A stretch of DNA of 16,139 bases, taken from CAYZQE01 sp964480635. GTDB taxonomy: Bacteria > Pseudomonadota > Gammaproteobacteria > GCA-001735895. The translations under genes and the position numbers were made by a program. The first letter of the stretch is position 1, and the number at the start of each line of letters is the position of its first letter. Location of the stretch: positions 1 through 16,139 of the forward strand of contig CAYZQE010000057.1 in assembly GCA_964480635.1 (NCBI GenBank). Direction: 5' to 3'. Positions 1 to 8,250 of the stretch are shown here, piece by piece. The notes beneath the pieces are model-generated. The model searched no databases. It was not told where the DNA came from and worked only from the letters and a program-made list of their open reading frames with translations.

Positions 1-1520
1 TTTTCTTTAATAAATATATCATAAAGATCAGCATCTATATGTTCATCCTTAGCCATATAATCCATTATTTTCAAACACTCAGACAGTTTTTTTCCTGGTT
101 TGTAGGGTCTATCTCTTGCCGTTAAGGCTTCAAAAATATCTGCGACGGCCATTATCCTTGCTTGCACAGACATTTCATCTTTAGTAAGCCCTTTTGGATA
201 ACCTGACCCATCCATACGTTCATGATGTCCCCCTGCATATTCAGGCACATTTTTCAGATGCCTTGGAAAAGGTAAGGCTTCTAGCATCTTAATAGTAGCA
301 ACAATATGATCATTGATAATCACTCTTTCCGCATCATTTAACGTGCCTTTTCTAATAGACAAATTTAATGCTTCATCTTCAGTTAAAAGCGAACTAGCTG
401 TATTATCAAAATAACTTTGCCATTTCATTTTGGCTATTGTCGACACTTTTTGTATATCATCATCATTCATAAATTCCCCACCAACATTTGTTGTTTGTAA
501 GAAATTAAAATCAAGTTTTAGCTCAGATTGTGTACGCTTAAAAGCAGCTTCTAACTCATCAATCGACTCCCCTTTTTGTTGCGCTTCTAAACAATTTCTT
601 AAATACTGAATCTCAGCATCTCTCATTATTATTTCAAAGCGATGCTTAATTAACGCTATACGGTCAAAAATGGTTTCTAGTTTAGTCGCCTTATCCATGA
701 CATGTTCAGGGGTAATCACCTTACCGCAGTCATGCAGCCACGCTGCCGTTTCTAACTCATATCGGTCTTTATCGTTAATATGAAAATCGCTCAAAGGCCC
801 AGAGGTTTCTTTATCCACAGCTTCGGCTAATAACATCGTTAAAACAGGGATTCGTCGACAATGCCCTCCTGTATAAGGTGATTTATCATCGATCGCATCA
901 GCCATCATTTTAATAAAGGCTTCAAACAATTCTTTCAATTCACTGACAAGTTGTTTTTGGGTTAAAGCAACGGCAGCTTGTGACGCTAACGACTCGGACA
1001 GTTGTTCATCAATTTTAGAAAAAGGAGTCGTTTTTTTTGTTTTTGGATCGGTTGCATTAATTAATTGTAAAACACCAATCACTTCACTTTCATGGTCTTT
1101 TAATGGAATCGTTAAGATAGATTGGGTACGATATTGATTATCATCATCAAAACGTTTAGCCCCCGTAAAATCAAAGTTATTTTCAAGATAAACATCGGGC
1201 ACATTAATTGTTTTAGCGGTTATGGCGACATGCGCTGCAACCATCGAATGGTTCACTTCCCCTGCAATAAATAATTCTATGGGTGCAAAAGAAATGCCTT
1301 GTTCGTCAACCCCGCCCATATGAATACCCAAAGAATCATTGTGAATGATTTCAAAATGCAATTGCTTATTTTTCTTTAGATATAAAGTACCGCCATCGGC
1401 ATGTGTTAATGACATTGCGCCCAAAAGAATCTTAGTTAAGAGATTTTGAGTGTTTTCTTCAGCAGATAACGCAATCCCAATTTCGTTAAGTTTTTCGATT
1501 CTTTTTGCAAGTTCGGACAT
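1..1520 (-). CDS. GAF + HD-GYP domain protein, predicted c-di-GMP phosphodiesterase (3' end cut by window edge)
   Basis: Reading the minus strand from an ATG at 1520 gives an open frame of about 506 codons that leaves the window without a stop, so the C-terminus is missing. Residues about 10-190 look like a GAF sensor domain, followed by an HD-GYP domain. HD is at H263-D264 (W-L-H-D-C-G-K), and the signature HHExxDGxGYP lies at residues 432-442. Both catalytic motifs are intact, so hydrolysis of cyclic di-GMP is the expected activity. No signal peptide or membrane segment is seen, so it should be cytoplasmic. The HD and GYP halves are about 170 residues apart, roughly 100 more than in a minimal HD-GYP domain; the extra part is charged and looks helical. 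The gene is divergent from the kinase operon across 203 bp. Its ribosome binding site is weak. The GAF ligand cannot be told. Confidence 0.9.
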   Translation of the reverse strand, partial: MSELAKRIEKLNEIGIALSAEENTQNLLTKILLGAMSLTHADGGTLYLKKNKQLHFEIIHNDSLGIHMGGVDEQGISFAPIELFIAGEVNHSMVAAHVAITAKTINVPDVYLENNFDFTGAKRFDDDNQYRTQSILTIPLKDHESEVIGVLQLINATDPKTKKTTPFSKIDEQLSESLASQAAVALTQKQLVSELKELFEAFIKMMADAIDDKSPYTGGHCRRIPVLTMLLAEAVDKETSGPLSDFHINDKDRYELETAAWLHDCGKVITPEHVMDKATKLETIFDRIALIKHRFEIIMRDAEIQYLRNCLEAQQKGESIDELEAAFKRTQSELKLDFNFLQTTNVGGEFMNDDDIQKVSTIAKMKWQSYFDNTASSLLTEDEALNLSIRKGTLNDAERVIINDHIVATIKMLEALPFPRHLKNVPEYAGGHHERMDGSGYPKGLTKDEMSVQARIMAVADIFEALTARDRPYKPGKKLSECLKIMDYMAKDEHIDADLYDIFIKE

Positions 1521-1701
1521 AATTATTCTTTAAATATACTTGAATAGTCTTTATAGCTTAAATTAGCAGCAATATTAATCTTTTAAATTCAGAATATAAA
1601 TAATTTTAACTAATTCTTCTGAATTCTCGTAAAAACCTGTAATAATTTAGTTATTCACTAGAAAAAAAACCAAGACATCATTATAGTCACATAATAAATT
1701 A

Positions 1702-1707
1702 TATAAT
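1702..1707 (+). promoter_or_regulatory. possible -10 box of the kinase operon
   Basis: A perfect TATAAT lies in the 203-bp AT-rich gap between the divergent HD-GYP and kinase genes. No good -35 box stands 16-18 bases upstream. A start near 1714 would leave only about 10 bases of leader and would cut into the AAGG ribosome binding site at 1711-1714. In such AT-rich DNA the match may be chance. I see no clear operator or inverted repeat in the rest of the gap. Confidence 0.2.
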
Positions 1708-1723
1708 TATAAGGTTCGAGGAT

Positions 1724-4357
1724 ATGAAATCCCATTTTTGGAGTAGCGACTGGTTTGCTGGACTCTTTATTAGTCTGATCATTATTGCCTTTTCAAACTC
1801 TTCGTTGCTACAAAGCTTTGAACGTAGTGCTTATGACTTAGGCATGCAATCTACCGAACGATACCCCTCTGATAAAATTGCTATCATTGCTATAGATGAC
1901 CAAAGTATTGCTAATCTAGGACGTTGGCCTTGGTCGCGAGAGCTACACAGCGATATGATTGATATACTAAATAAGAGCGGTGCAAAAGTTATTGGTCAAA
2001 CTGTCTTCTTTTTAGAACCCCAAGTCGACCCTGGCATGACCTATATTCGAAACCTCATTGACTTCATAGCTCGCTCTAGCCTGAATGAAATACCCGCTGA
2101 AATTGAAATTCTTAGCGCGATGCTTGAACAAGATAGTCAAATTTCAGATATTGTCAAACCGACAAAAGAATTTTTAGCACAATCTTCTTTACAAAATATG
2201 GTATCCGATGATTTAGCTCGATTAATACAAGCTTTAGAAGATGCCGAAAAAACACTCAATACTGACCAAAAGCTTTCTAATAGCACCCAAAAATCAGGTA
2301 ATGTTATTTTAGCCATGCCATTTATTATTGGCACACCCAAAGGCAACCCTGATAGTGAGCTGCCTAATTATGTATTAAAAAACGCTTTAAACAGCATTCA
2401 CGATAGAGTGTCTGCCCAAGCCAACGGCCTATACCCTTACCCAACCATAGATGCCATTCCCCCTATTGCCTTAATTGGTGAAAAAGCAAGGGCGATAGGA
2501 CATCTTAACTCTATTCCTGATGTTGATGGCGGGATTCGAACAGAACCCCTAGTATTAAAAAACTATGGTCGTTTTTATCCCTCTTTATCATTGCAAATAG
2601 CAGCTCAAAGCCTTAATTTAAATGTTGACGACATTAAGGTAAATTTAGCCGAAAGCATCGAAATGGGTGGCCTGACAATCAAAACAGATCATCAGCTACA
2701 AATGAATACTTTTTTCTATTCTAATATCGAAGGCTTTTCTGCGTTTCAAGTTGATTCTTTTTATGATGTCTATTCAGGTAAAATACCCTTAGAAAAATAT
2801 AAAAACAAAATCGTACTTATTGGTGCGACCGCAATAGGCGTAGGTTCATCGCAGGTGACTCCGGTCGACCCAGCAATGGCTCCTGTTTTAACTCTAGCCC
2901 ATACTGTTTCAAGCATTTTACAAGAAGACTTTTTTGTTGAGCCTGACTGGGCTATTTGGGCTCGAATTGCAGCTTTTATGATCGTTTCTCTTTATCTCAT
3001 GATTTTAATGCCGCGCGTCAAAGCAGGTGTAGCTGCCATTATCACTTTAGTTTTATTTGGTTCATTATTAGGTACTCATTTTATTTTAATGACGGGTCAA
3101 ACACTCTGGGTACAACTTATGGGCCCAGCTACATTATTAATTATTGGCCACTTACTCATAACAACAAAACGCTTTTTAGTGACCGAACGTGGAAAACTAC
3201 GTTCAGATGCCGAATCATCCGAATCTAACCGCATGTTAGGTTTAGCATTCCAAGGACAAGGACAGCTCGATATGGCATTTGAGAAATTTAGAAAATGCCC
3301 AATGAACGATGACATCATGGAACCCTTGTATAATCTAGCTTTAGACTTTGAGCGTAAGCGTCAATTTAATAAAGCGACAGGTATATATGAATACATGTCT
3401 AAATATGACACTGATTTTAGAGATATCAAAAAACGTATGAATCGCTCGCAACAAATGGAAGAAACCATCATGTTTGGTGGTGCTGGTGGAGGCACCAATA
3501 GCACCATGATGTTAGACGATGGCAGCATGGAAAAACCCATGCTGGGTCGTTATGAAATTGAAAAAGAGCTAGGTAAAGGCGCCATGGGCGTTGTTTATCT
3601 CGGTAAGGACCCCAAAATTAGCCGTGTTGTGGCCATCAAAACAATGGCGCTTGCGCAAGAATTTGAAGATGATGAACTTGTCGAAGTTAAAGAACGCTTT
3701 TTCCGCGAAGCTGAAACAGCAGGTCGTTTAAGCCATCCCAACATTGTCACTATTTACGATGCCGGTGAAGAGCATGACCTTGCTTATATCGCGATGGAAT
3801 TTTTAAAAGGCAAGGATTTAGGCTGTTACACGAAACCTGGCAACCTTTTAGATATGAAATCGGTCATTTCAATTGTTATCCGCTCTGCACAAGGTCTAGC
3901 ATTTGCTCATAAACAAAACGTCGTTCACCGCGATATTAAACCCGCGAATCTCATGTACGAACCTGAGTCAGACACTTTAAAAATCACTGATTTTGGCATT
4001 GCCAGAATTACCGATTCAAGCAAAACAAAAACTGGCATGGTACTTGGAACGCCGTCATATATGTCACCCGAACAACTGGCTGGTAAAAAAGTTGATGGTC
4101 GTTCTGATTTGTTTTCTTTAGGTGTTATGCTTTATCAAATGTTATGCGGGAAATTACCTTTTACAGCCGATTCTATGGCAAGTTTAATGTTTAAAATAAC
4201 CAATGAAGATCCGCCATTGATAACCACTATAGCCGAAAATATCCCAAAAGATTTAGAAGCTATTATTACAAAATCTTTAGCTAAAAATGCTGATGAACGA
4301 TATTTAACTGGCGATGAGTTTGCTGAAGCTTTAAAAACCTTCACAAATAGTCTATAA
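1724..4357 (+). CDS. CHASE2-TPR transmembrane serine/threonine protein kinase
   Basis: An 877-residue sensor kinase in the inner membrane. A first hydrophobic helix (about 12-30) precedes a CHASE2 sensor domain (about 30-405, with the G-R-W-P-W-S-R motif near its start), which should lie outside the cytoplasm. Three membrane helices follow (about 411-485), then a TPR-like segment (about 504-570), a linker with two Thr-containing motifs (T581, T594), and a Hanks-type kinase domain (about 606-873). Kinase hallmarks are complete: glycine loop G617-K-G-A-M-G622, catalytic lysine K639 in V-A-I-K, H735-R736-D737 with K-P-A-N after it, D756-F-G and G-T-P-S-Y-M-S-P-E. It should be an active Ser/Thr kinase. 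The ATG has AAGG nine bases upstream. It is the first gene of an operon with a phosphatase, FHA protein and cyclase. The usual Asp in the CHASE2 G-x-D-x-x-F motif reads Thr here (V-I-G-Q-T-V-F-F). The ligand is unknown. Confidence 0.94.
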   Translation: MKSHFWSSDWFAGLFISLIIIAFSNSSLLQSFERSAYDLGMQSTERYPSDKIAIIAIDDQSIANLGRWPWSRELHSDMIDILNKSGAKVIGQTVFFLEPQVDPGMTYIRNLIDFIARSSLNEIPAEIEILSAMLEQDSQISDIVKPTKEFLAQSSLQNMVSDDLARLIQALEDAEKTLNTDQKLSNSTQKSGNVILAMPFIIGTPKGNPDSELPNYVLKNALNSIHDRVSAQANGLYPYPTIDAIPPIALIGEKARAIGHLNSIPDVDGGIRTEPLVLKNYGRFYPSLSLQIAAQSLNLNVDDIKVNLAESIEMGGLTIKTDHQLQMNTFFYSNIEGFSAFQVDSFYDVYSGKIPLEKYKNKIVLIGATAIGVGSSQVTPVDPAMAPVLTLAHTVSSILQEDFFVEPDWAIWARIAAFMIVSLYLMILMPRVKAGVAAIITLVLFGSLLGTHFILMTGQTLWVQLMGPATLLIIGHLLITTKRFLVTERGKLRSDAESSESNRMLGLAFQGQGQLDMAFEKFRKCPMNDDIMEPLYNLALDFERKRQFNKATGIYEYMSKYDTDFRDIKKRMNRSQQMEETIMFGGAGGGTNSTMMLDDGSMEKPMLGRYEIEKELGKGAMGVVYLGKDPKISRVVAIKTMALAQEFEDDELVEVKERFFREAETAGRLSHPNIVTIYDAGEEHDLAYIAMEFLKGKDLGCYTKPGNLLDMKSVISIVIRSAQGLAFAHKQNVVHRDIKPANLMYEPESDTLKITDFGIARITDSSKTKTGMVLGTPSYMSPEQLAGKKVDGRSDLFSLGVMLYQMLCGKLPFTADSMASLMFKITNEDPPLITTIAENIPKDLEAIITKSLAKNADERYLTGDEFAEALKTFTNSL

Positions 4358-4385
4358 CCATAGAATCATATAATAAAAATTATTC

Positions 4386-5201
4386 ATGGATTTATCTGAA
4401 AAAATAAAAATCGTTGGAATGACTGATGTGGGGCAAGTCCGCAAAGGTAATGAGGACGCAATTGCTCAAGACGATAACATCGGTCTCGCCATTTTAGCTG
4501 ATGGTATGGGCGGACATCTTGGTGGCGAAATAGCCAGCAGCATGACGGTCGATACTATTCTCGAAATGGTTCGTGAAAACATCAATAAAAAAAACACGGG
4601 TGTTGAAAGTGAATTTAGTGATGAATCATTATGCGTTCAACAAGCTGTAGAATATGCCAACCATCTCGTTTATTCTACCCAAGAAGCACAACCAGAATAC
4701 AAAGGCATGGGCACCACTATTGTTGTTGCCCTGTTTTATAATAACCAGGTATCTATCGCACACATTGGTGATTCACGATGCTACCTATATCGCAATAACT
4801 CATTAGAACAGCTCACAAAAGACCATTCATTATTGCAAGAATTAATTGACCGAGGTTTTTATACCCCCGAAGAAGCCAAAAAATCATCTAATAAAAATCT
4901 TGTGACGCGCGCTTTAGGCATTGACCCAGCAGCAACACCCGATATCCAAGAAAATATCGTACTAGTCGGTGATTTATTCTTATTATGCTCAGATGGCTTA
5001 ACAGATTTGGTCGATGATGAATTTATTCTCTTAACACTAGAAAGATTTAGTGATAATCTAGAAGTAGCTGCTAAACAATTGATTAGTAGGGCGAATCACA
5101 ATGGTGGAAAAGATAATATTTCTGTCATGCTGTGCTATATTACAAAAGATTTTTCTATTAAAACAAATTGGTTTAACAAATTGGTAAACTGGTTTGACTA
5201 A
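4386..5201 (+). CDS. PP2C-family (PPM/Stp-type) serine/threonine protein phosphatase
   Basis: A 271-residue soluble phosphatase, usual length for bacterial PP2C enzymes such as PrpC or Stp. The family motifs are in order: the R19 region followed by G-N-E-D (21-24), A-D39-G-M-G-G, the G-M-G-T-T strand (107-111), G-D-S-R (128-131), C-S-D203-G and G-K-D243-N. The metal-binding aspartates D39, D203 and D243 are all present, so it should be an active Mn/Mg-dependent phosphatase. There is no membrane segment. It begins 28 bases after the kinase stop and no good Shine-Dalgarno is visible, so translation may depend partly on coupling to the kinase. The obvious role is to dephosphorylate the kinase and its substrates, including perhaps the FHA protein encoded next; the pairing is inferred from position. 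Confidence 0.93.
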   Translation: MDLSEKIKIVGMTDVGQVRKGNEDAIAQDDNIGLAILADGMGGHLGGEIASSMTVDTILEMVRENINKKNTGVESEFSDESLCVQQAVEYANHLVYSTQEAQPEYKGMGTTIVVALFYNNQVSIAHIGDSRCYLYRNNSLEQLTKDHSLLQELIDRGFYTPEEAKKSSNKNLVTRALGIDPAATPDIQENIVLVGDLFLLCSDGLTDLVDDEFILLTLERFSDNLEVAAKQLISRANHNGGKDNISVMLCYITKDFSIKTNWFNKLVNWFD

Positions 5202-5217
5202 CATAATTTCCCCCAAT

Positions 5218-5224
5218 AAAGGAG
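5218..5224 (+). promoter_or_regulatory. ribosome binding site of the FHA gene
   Basis: AAAGGAG lies nine bases before the ATG at 5234. It is one of the strongest Shine-Dalgarno sequences in the window and stands in contrast to the weak site of the phosphatase upstream. The FHA protein may therefore be made in larger amounts than the enzymes. Confidence 0.7.
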
Positions 5225-5233
5225 CGGGTACAC

Positions 5234-5959
5234 ATGACTGCTAAACTGATTATGCAATCAGACACCGGTGAGACCATCGATTTCGAACTCACCAAAGAAA
5301 CTGTCACGATAGGCCGCAAGCCCAATAACGATATCCATGTCGATAATTTATCGGTCAGTGGTAACCACGCTCAAATTATCACTATTCTAGATGATTCTTT
5401 TTTAGAGGATTTAGGGAGCACTAATGGTACCTATATCAATGGCAAGCTGGTTAAAAAGCACGCATTAGAACATGGCGATAAAATTGCCCTTGGTAAGTAT
5501 CAAATTGAATACAATAATGCTGATGCTGCGGAGAATGATTTTGAACAAACCATGATCATTCGCCCTGGTGAAGCCGGCATGCCAGAACAAGCGGGCGGTA
5601 AAGAAATTGATCAATCCATGCATAAAATCACCGCCGCTATTGCTAAAGAGGCTCAACAAGCACCTAAATCAAATGCTGACATACCTGCTCTAAAAGCATG
5701 TTTACAGTTATTAAGCGGTGCTAATGTAGGCAAAGAACTCATCCTTAAAAAAGCACTAACAACGATTGGACAGCCTGGCGTACAAGTCGCTGCCATCACA
5801 AAGAGGCCACAAGGCTATTTCATCATTAATGTTGATGGTGGCCCTAATAGTATTGCACCTAAAATTGGCGGCACTGCTATAGGTACCAATGCTCAAGCAC
5901 TTAATAATCACGACATTATTGAAGTCGCCGGTGTGAAAATGGAATTTTATATTAAATAA
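5234..5959 (+). CDS. FHA domain protein with a second, degenerate FHA-like domain
   Basis: A 241-residue soluble protein. Residues about 5-95 form a good FHA domain, the phosphothreonine-binding module: G27-R28 followed by N-D-I, then S42 and H45, then G-S-T-N64-G-T. R28, S42 and N64 are the residues expected to contact the phosphopeptide. A linker (about 96-150) contains F-E-Q-T106-M-I-I. Residues about 155-241 look like a second FHA fold, with T-I-G-Q where T-I-G-R is expected and no S-x-x-H or N-G-T motif, so this half probably does not bind phosphothreonine. It lies 32 bases after the phosphatase and 48 bases before the cyclase. It is likely an adaptor joining phosphorylated kinase to a partner, possibly the cyclase. 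By analogy with GarA, T106 could be phosphorylated and bound by its own FHA domain; that is inference. Confidence 0.9.
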   Translation: MTAKLIMQSDTGETIDFELTKETVTIGRKPNNDIHVDNLSVSGNHAQIITILDDSFLEDLGSTNGTYINGKLVKKHALEHGDKIALGKYQIEYNNADAAENDFEQTMIIRPGEAGMPEQAGGKEIDQSMHKITAAIAKEAQQAPKSNADIPALKACLQLLSGANVGKELILKKALTTIGQPGVQVAAITKRPQGYFIINVDGGPNSIAPKIGGTAIGTNAQALNNHDIIEVAGVKMEFYIK

Positions 5960-5993
5960 GCGACATTTAACCGTCCCAACACATAGATTCAAT

Positions 5994-5999
5994 AAGGAG
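5994..5999 (+). promoter_or_regulatory. ribosome binding site that fixes a GTG start for the cyclase
   Basis: AAGGAG stands eight bases before GTG at 6008. The GTG is followed at once by the hydrophobic N-terminal helix expected of a CHASE2 protein, so spacing and protein architecture both support this non-ATG start. Confidence 0.75.
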
Positions 6000-6007
6000 C
6001 GAGCTAA

Positions 6008-8242
6008 GTGCATCTTCAACGTATCGTACGTTTACTGTTTAGCTTATTCTTATTATCAATTCTCTTAGTTGATACGACTGGTTTATATAAATATTCATTT
6101 TTGCAACAACTTGAAAACTGGACTTATGACACCCGTTTAAATTTTACCCTTCCTAACACGATTGAAAAACGTGTTGTTATTGTCGATGTTGATGAGGAAT
6201 CACTGGCTACTGTCGGTCGATGGCCTTGGAGCAGAGATAAGCTAGCCACTATCGTCACCAACTTATTCGATGAATATCAGGTGAAATCTCTTGGTTTTGA
6301 TATTGTATTTGCAGAAAGTGATGAAAGCTCTGGATTAAAGCTTTTTGAGGATCTAGCCAAAAATCAATTAAAAGACAATCAAGATTATCTAAATACATTG
6401 GAAGAAATCAGGGGCTCTTTAGAATATGATTCTATTTTTGCACACAGTTTAAAAGGCAAAAACATCACTATGGGTTACTACTTCAAAGGTAGAACTCTCA
6501 ACGATAAAAACAATTCTACGGGTGCTCTGCCAAAACCACTTGCGACCATTACTGAAGGTGTCAGTAATCGATTAGGCATTAATAAAGCCACTGCATTTGG
6601 AGGTAATTTAAGCGAATTACAAAATTCGGCTAAAACGGGGGGGTTTTTTGATAATCCATTTGTCTCAAGTGATGGTGTATTTCGTCGTGTACCACTTATT
6701 CAAATCTACCAACAATCACTATATTCGTCCTTAGCTCTTTCTCTTGCGTCAATCTCGTCGGGTGACCCACAAATTTCATTGACTATTGAAACCGATGACA
6801 ACAGTCAAAGTAGTCATAGTTATTATGCTCTAGAATCTATCAACATGGGTGATTACACCATACCCGTTGATATAAATGGAGCTGTTTTCGTCCCTTACCG
6901 AGGTAAGGCTCATAGCTTCCCCTATGTATCAGCGGCAAAGGTGCTCAATAAAACAGCTGATGCCAGCATTTTAAAAAATGCTATTATTTTAGTTGGCACA
7001 TCAGCCCCTGGTTTATTAGATTTACGTTCAACGCCCGTTCAAAATGTTTACCCTGGAGTTGAAGTACATGCCAATATCATCATGGGTATTTTAGATCAAA
7101 ATATTAAACAAAAGCCTGCTTGGACTGTGGGTTATGAGTTTATTTCATTAGTATTTATTGCGGGTATCATGGCTTTCTTGCTGCCAATACTCTCACCCTT
7201 AATAGCCACCTTATTCACCGTAGCGATTCTAAGCACTATCATTTTTGGTAGCCTATTAGCTTGGAATGCTAACTTGATTCTCCCAATGGCAAGCCTCCTT
7301 TTCCTAACTTTTTTACTTTTTATATTACATATGACTTATGGATTTTTTATTGAGTCACGAGGAAAGCGTCAATTAGCCGGAATTTTTGGTCAGTACATTC
7401 CTCCAGAATTAGTTGATGAAATGAGTGCATCACCTGGTGACTTTACATTAGAAGGTGAAAGTAGAGAAATGACCGTTTTATTTTCTGACGTACGTGGGTT
7501 CACAACACTCTCTGAAGGGCTCAGCCCTAAAGAACTGACTCAACTAATGAATGCCATTTTAACACCCATGACGCGCGTCATACACAAAAATAGAGGCACC
7601 ATTGATAAGTACATGGGCGACGCCATCATGTCTTTTTGGGGGGCACCCTTAGGTGATTCAGAGCATGCTAGGCACGCTTTATATGCAGCCATAGAAATGA
7701 TGCAAGAACTTAAGGCCATGCAAGATGAATTTAAAGAGAGGGGATGGCCGCCAATTAAAATGGGCATTGGTTTAAACACGGGAGAAATGAGTGTTGGAAA
7801 CATGGGCTCTGAGTTTAGAATGGCCTATACAGTTCTGGGAGACGCAGTAAACCTTGGTTCACGCTTAGAAGGGTTAACTAAAAATTATGGCGTTGATATT
7901 ATCGTGGGTGAGCTAACTAAAAACCAAGTCCCTGAGTTTATCTTCCAAGAGCTAGACTTAGTCCGAGTTAAAGGGAAAAATGAACCTGTTGCTATTTTTG
8001 CTCCCATTGGCCATAAAAATGACGTCAGTAAAGACATTAACTCCGATCTACTTCGCTATAAACAGGCTCTCAAAGCGTTTAGATTACAAAAATGGGACAA
8101 TGCTGAAATGGATTTTTTCACCCTTAATCGATCAAATCCAGACACTGTTCTTTATCAAGAGTACCTATCTCGCATTCAGAATTATCGTATTAATTCACCG
8201 GGTGACGACTGGGATGGTGTTTATACTCATACTTCAAAGTAA
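6008..8242 (+). CDS. CHASE2 transmembrane class III adenylate cyclase
   Basis: A 744-residue membrane cyclase converting ATP to cAMP. A first helix (about 8-26) leads into a CHASE2 sensor (about 30-365, with G-R-W-P-W-S-R and the normal G-F-D-I-V-F). Three membrane helices (about 375-447) and a short F-G-Q-Y-I-P-P linker precede the class III catalytic domain (about 478-660). Catalytic residues are complete: metal-binding D494 (F-S-D-V-R-G-F) and D538 (Y-M-G-D-A), adenine-selecting K534 and D612, and transition-state N615 and R619 (N-L-G-S-R). K plus D favours ATP over GTP. A C-terminal helical, TPR-like tail ends in D-D-W-D-G-V-Y. It starts at GTG. It is the last gene of the kinase operon; its sensor resembles that of the kinase, so both probably respond to related envelope signals. 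It faces the antiporter gene tail to tail with eight bases between the stops. Confidence 0.94.
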   Translation: MHLQRIVRLLFSLFLLSILLVDTTGLYKYSFLQQLENWTYDTRLNFTLPNTIEKRVVIVDVDEESLATVGRWPWSRDKLATIVTNLFDEYQVKSLGFDIVFAESDESSGLKLFEDLAKNQLKDNQDYLNTLEEIRGSLEYDSIFAHSLKGKNITMGYYFKGRTLNDKNNSTGALPKPLATITEGVSNRLGINKATAFGGNLSELQNSAKTGGFFDNPFVSSDGVFRRVPLIQIYQQSLYSSLALSLASISSGDPQISLTIETDDNSQSSHSYYALESINMGDYTIPVDINGAVFVPYRGKAHSFPYVSAAKVLNKTADASILKNAIILVGTSAPGLLDLRSTPVQNVYPGVEVHANIIMGILDQNIKQKPAWTVGYEFISLVFIAGIMAFLLPILSPLIATLFTVAILSTIIFGSLLAWNANLILPMASLLFLTFLLFILHMTYGFFIESRGKRQLAGIFGQYIPPELVDEMSASPGDFTLEGESREMTVLFSDVRGFTTLSEGLSPKELTQLMNAILTPMTRVIHKNRGTIDKYMGDAIMSFWGAPLGDSEHARHALYAAIEMMQELKAMQDEFKERGWPPIKMGIGLNTGEMSVGNMGSEFRMAYTVLGDAVNLGSRLEGLTKNYGVDIIVGELTKNQVPEFIFQELDLVRVKGKNEPVAIFAPIGHKNDVSKDINSDLLRYKQALKAFRLQKWDNAEMDFFTLNRSNPDTVLYQEYLSRIQNYRINSPGDDWDGVYTHTSK

Positions 8243-8250
8243 ATTTCAAT

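Noticed and set aside
1521..1723. Non-coding RNA, operator or attachment site in the divergent gap
   Set aside because: The gap is AT-rich with short A and T runs, but I found no stable hairpin, clear palindrome or direct repeat.
2956..3228. Open frame of 90 codons inside the kinase gene
   Set aside because: It is a +1-type shadow over the region coding for the membrane helices; there is no domain and the kinase frame is continuous.
8243..8250. Possible bidirectional terminator between the convergent cyclase and antiporter genes
   Set aside because: Only eight bases separate the stops and I see no strong hairpin there or just inside either gene.
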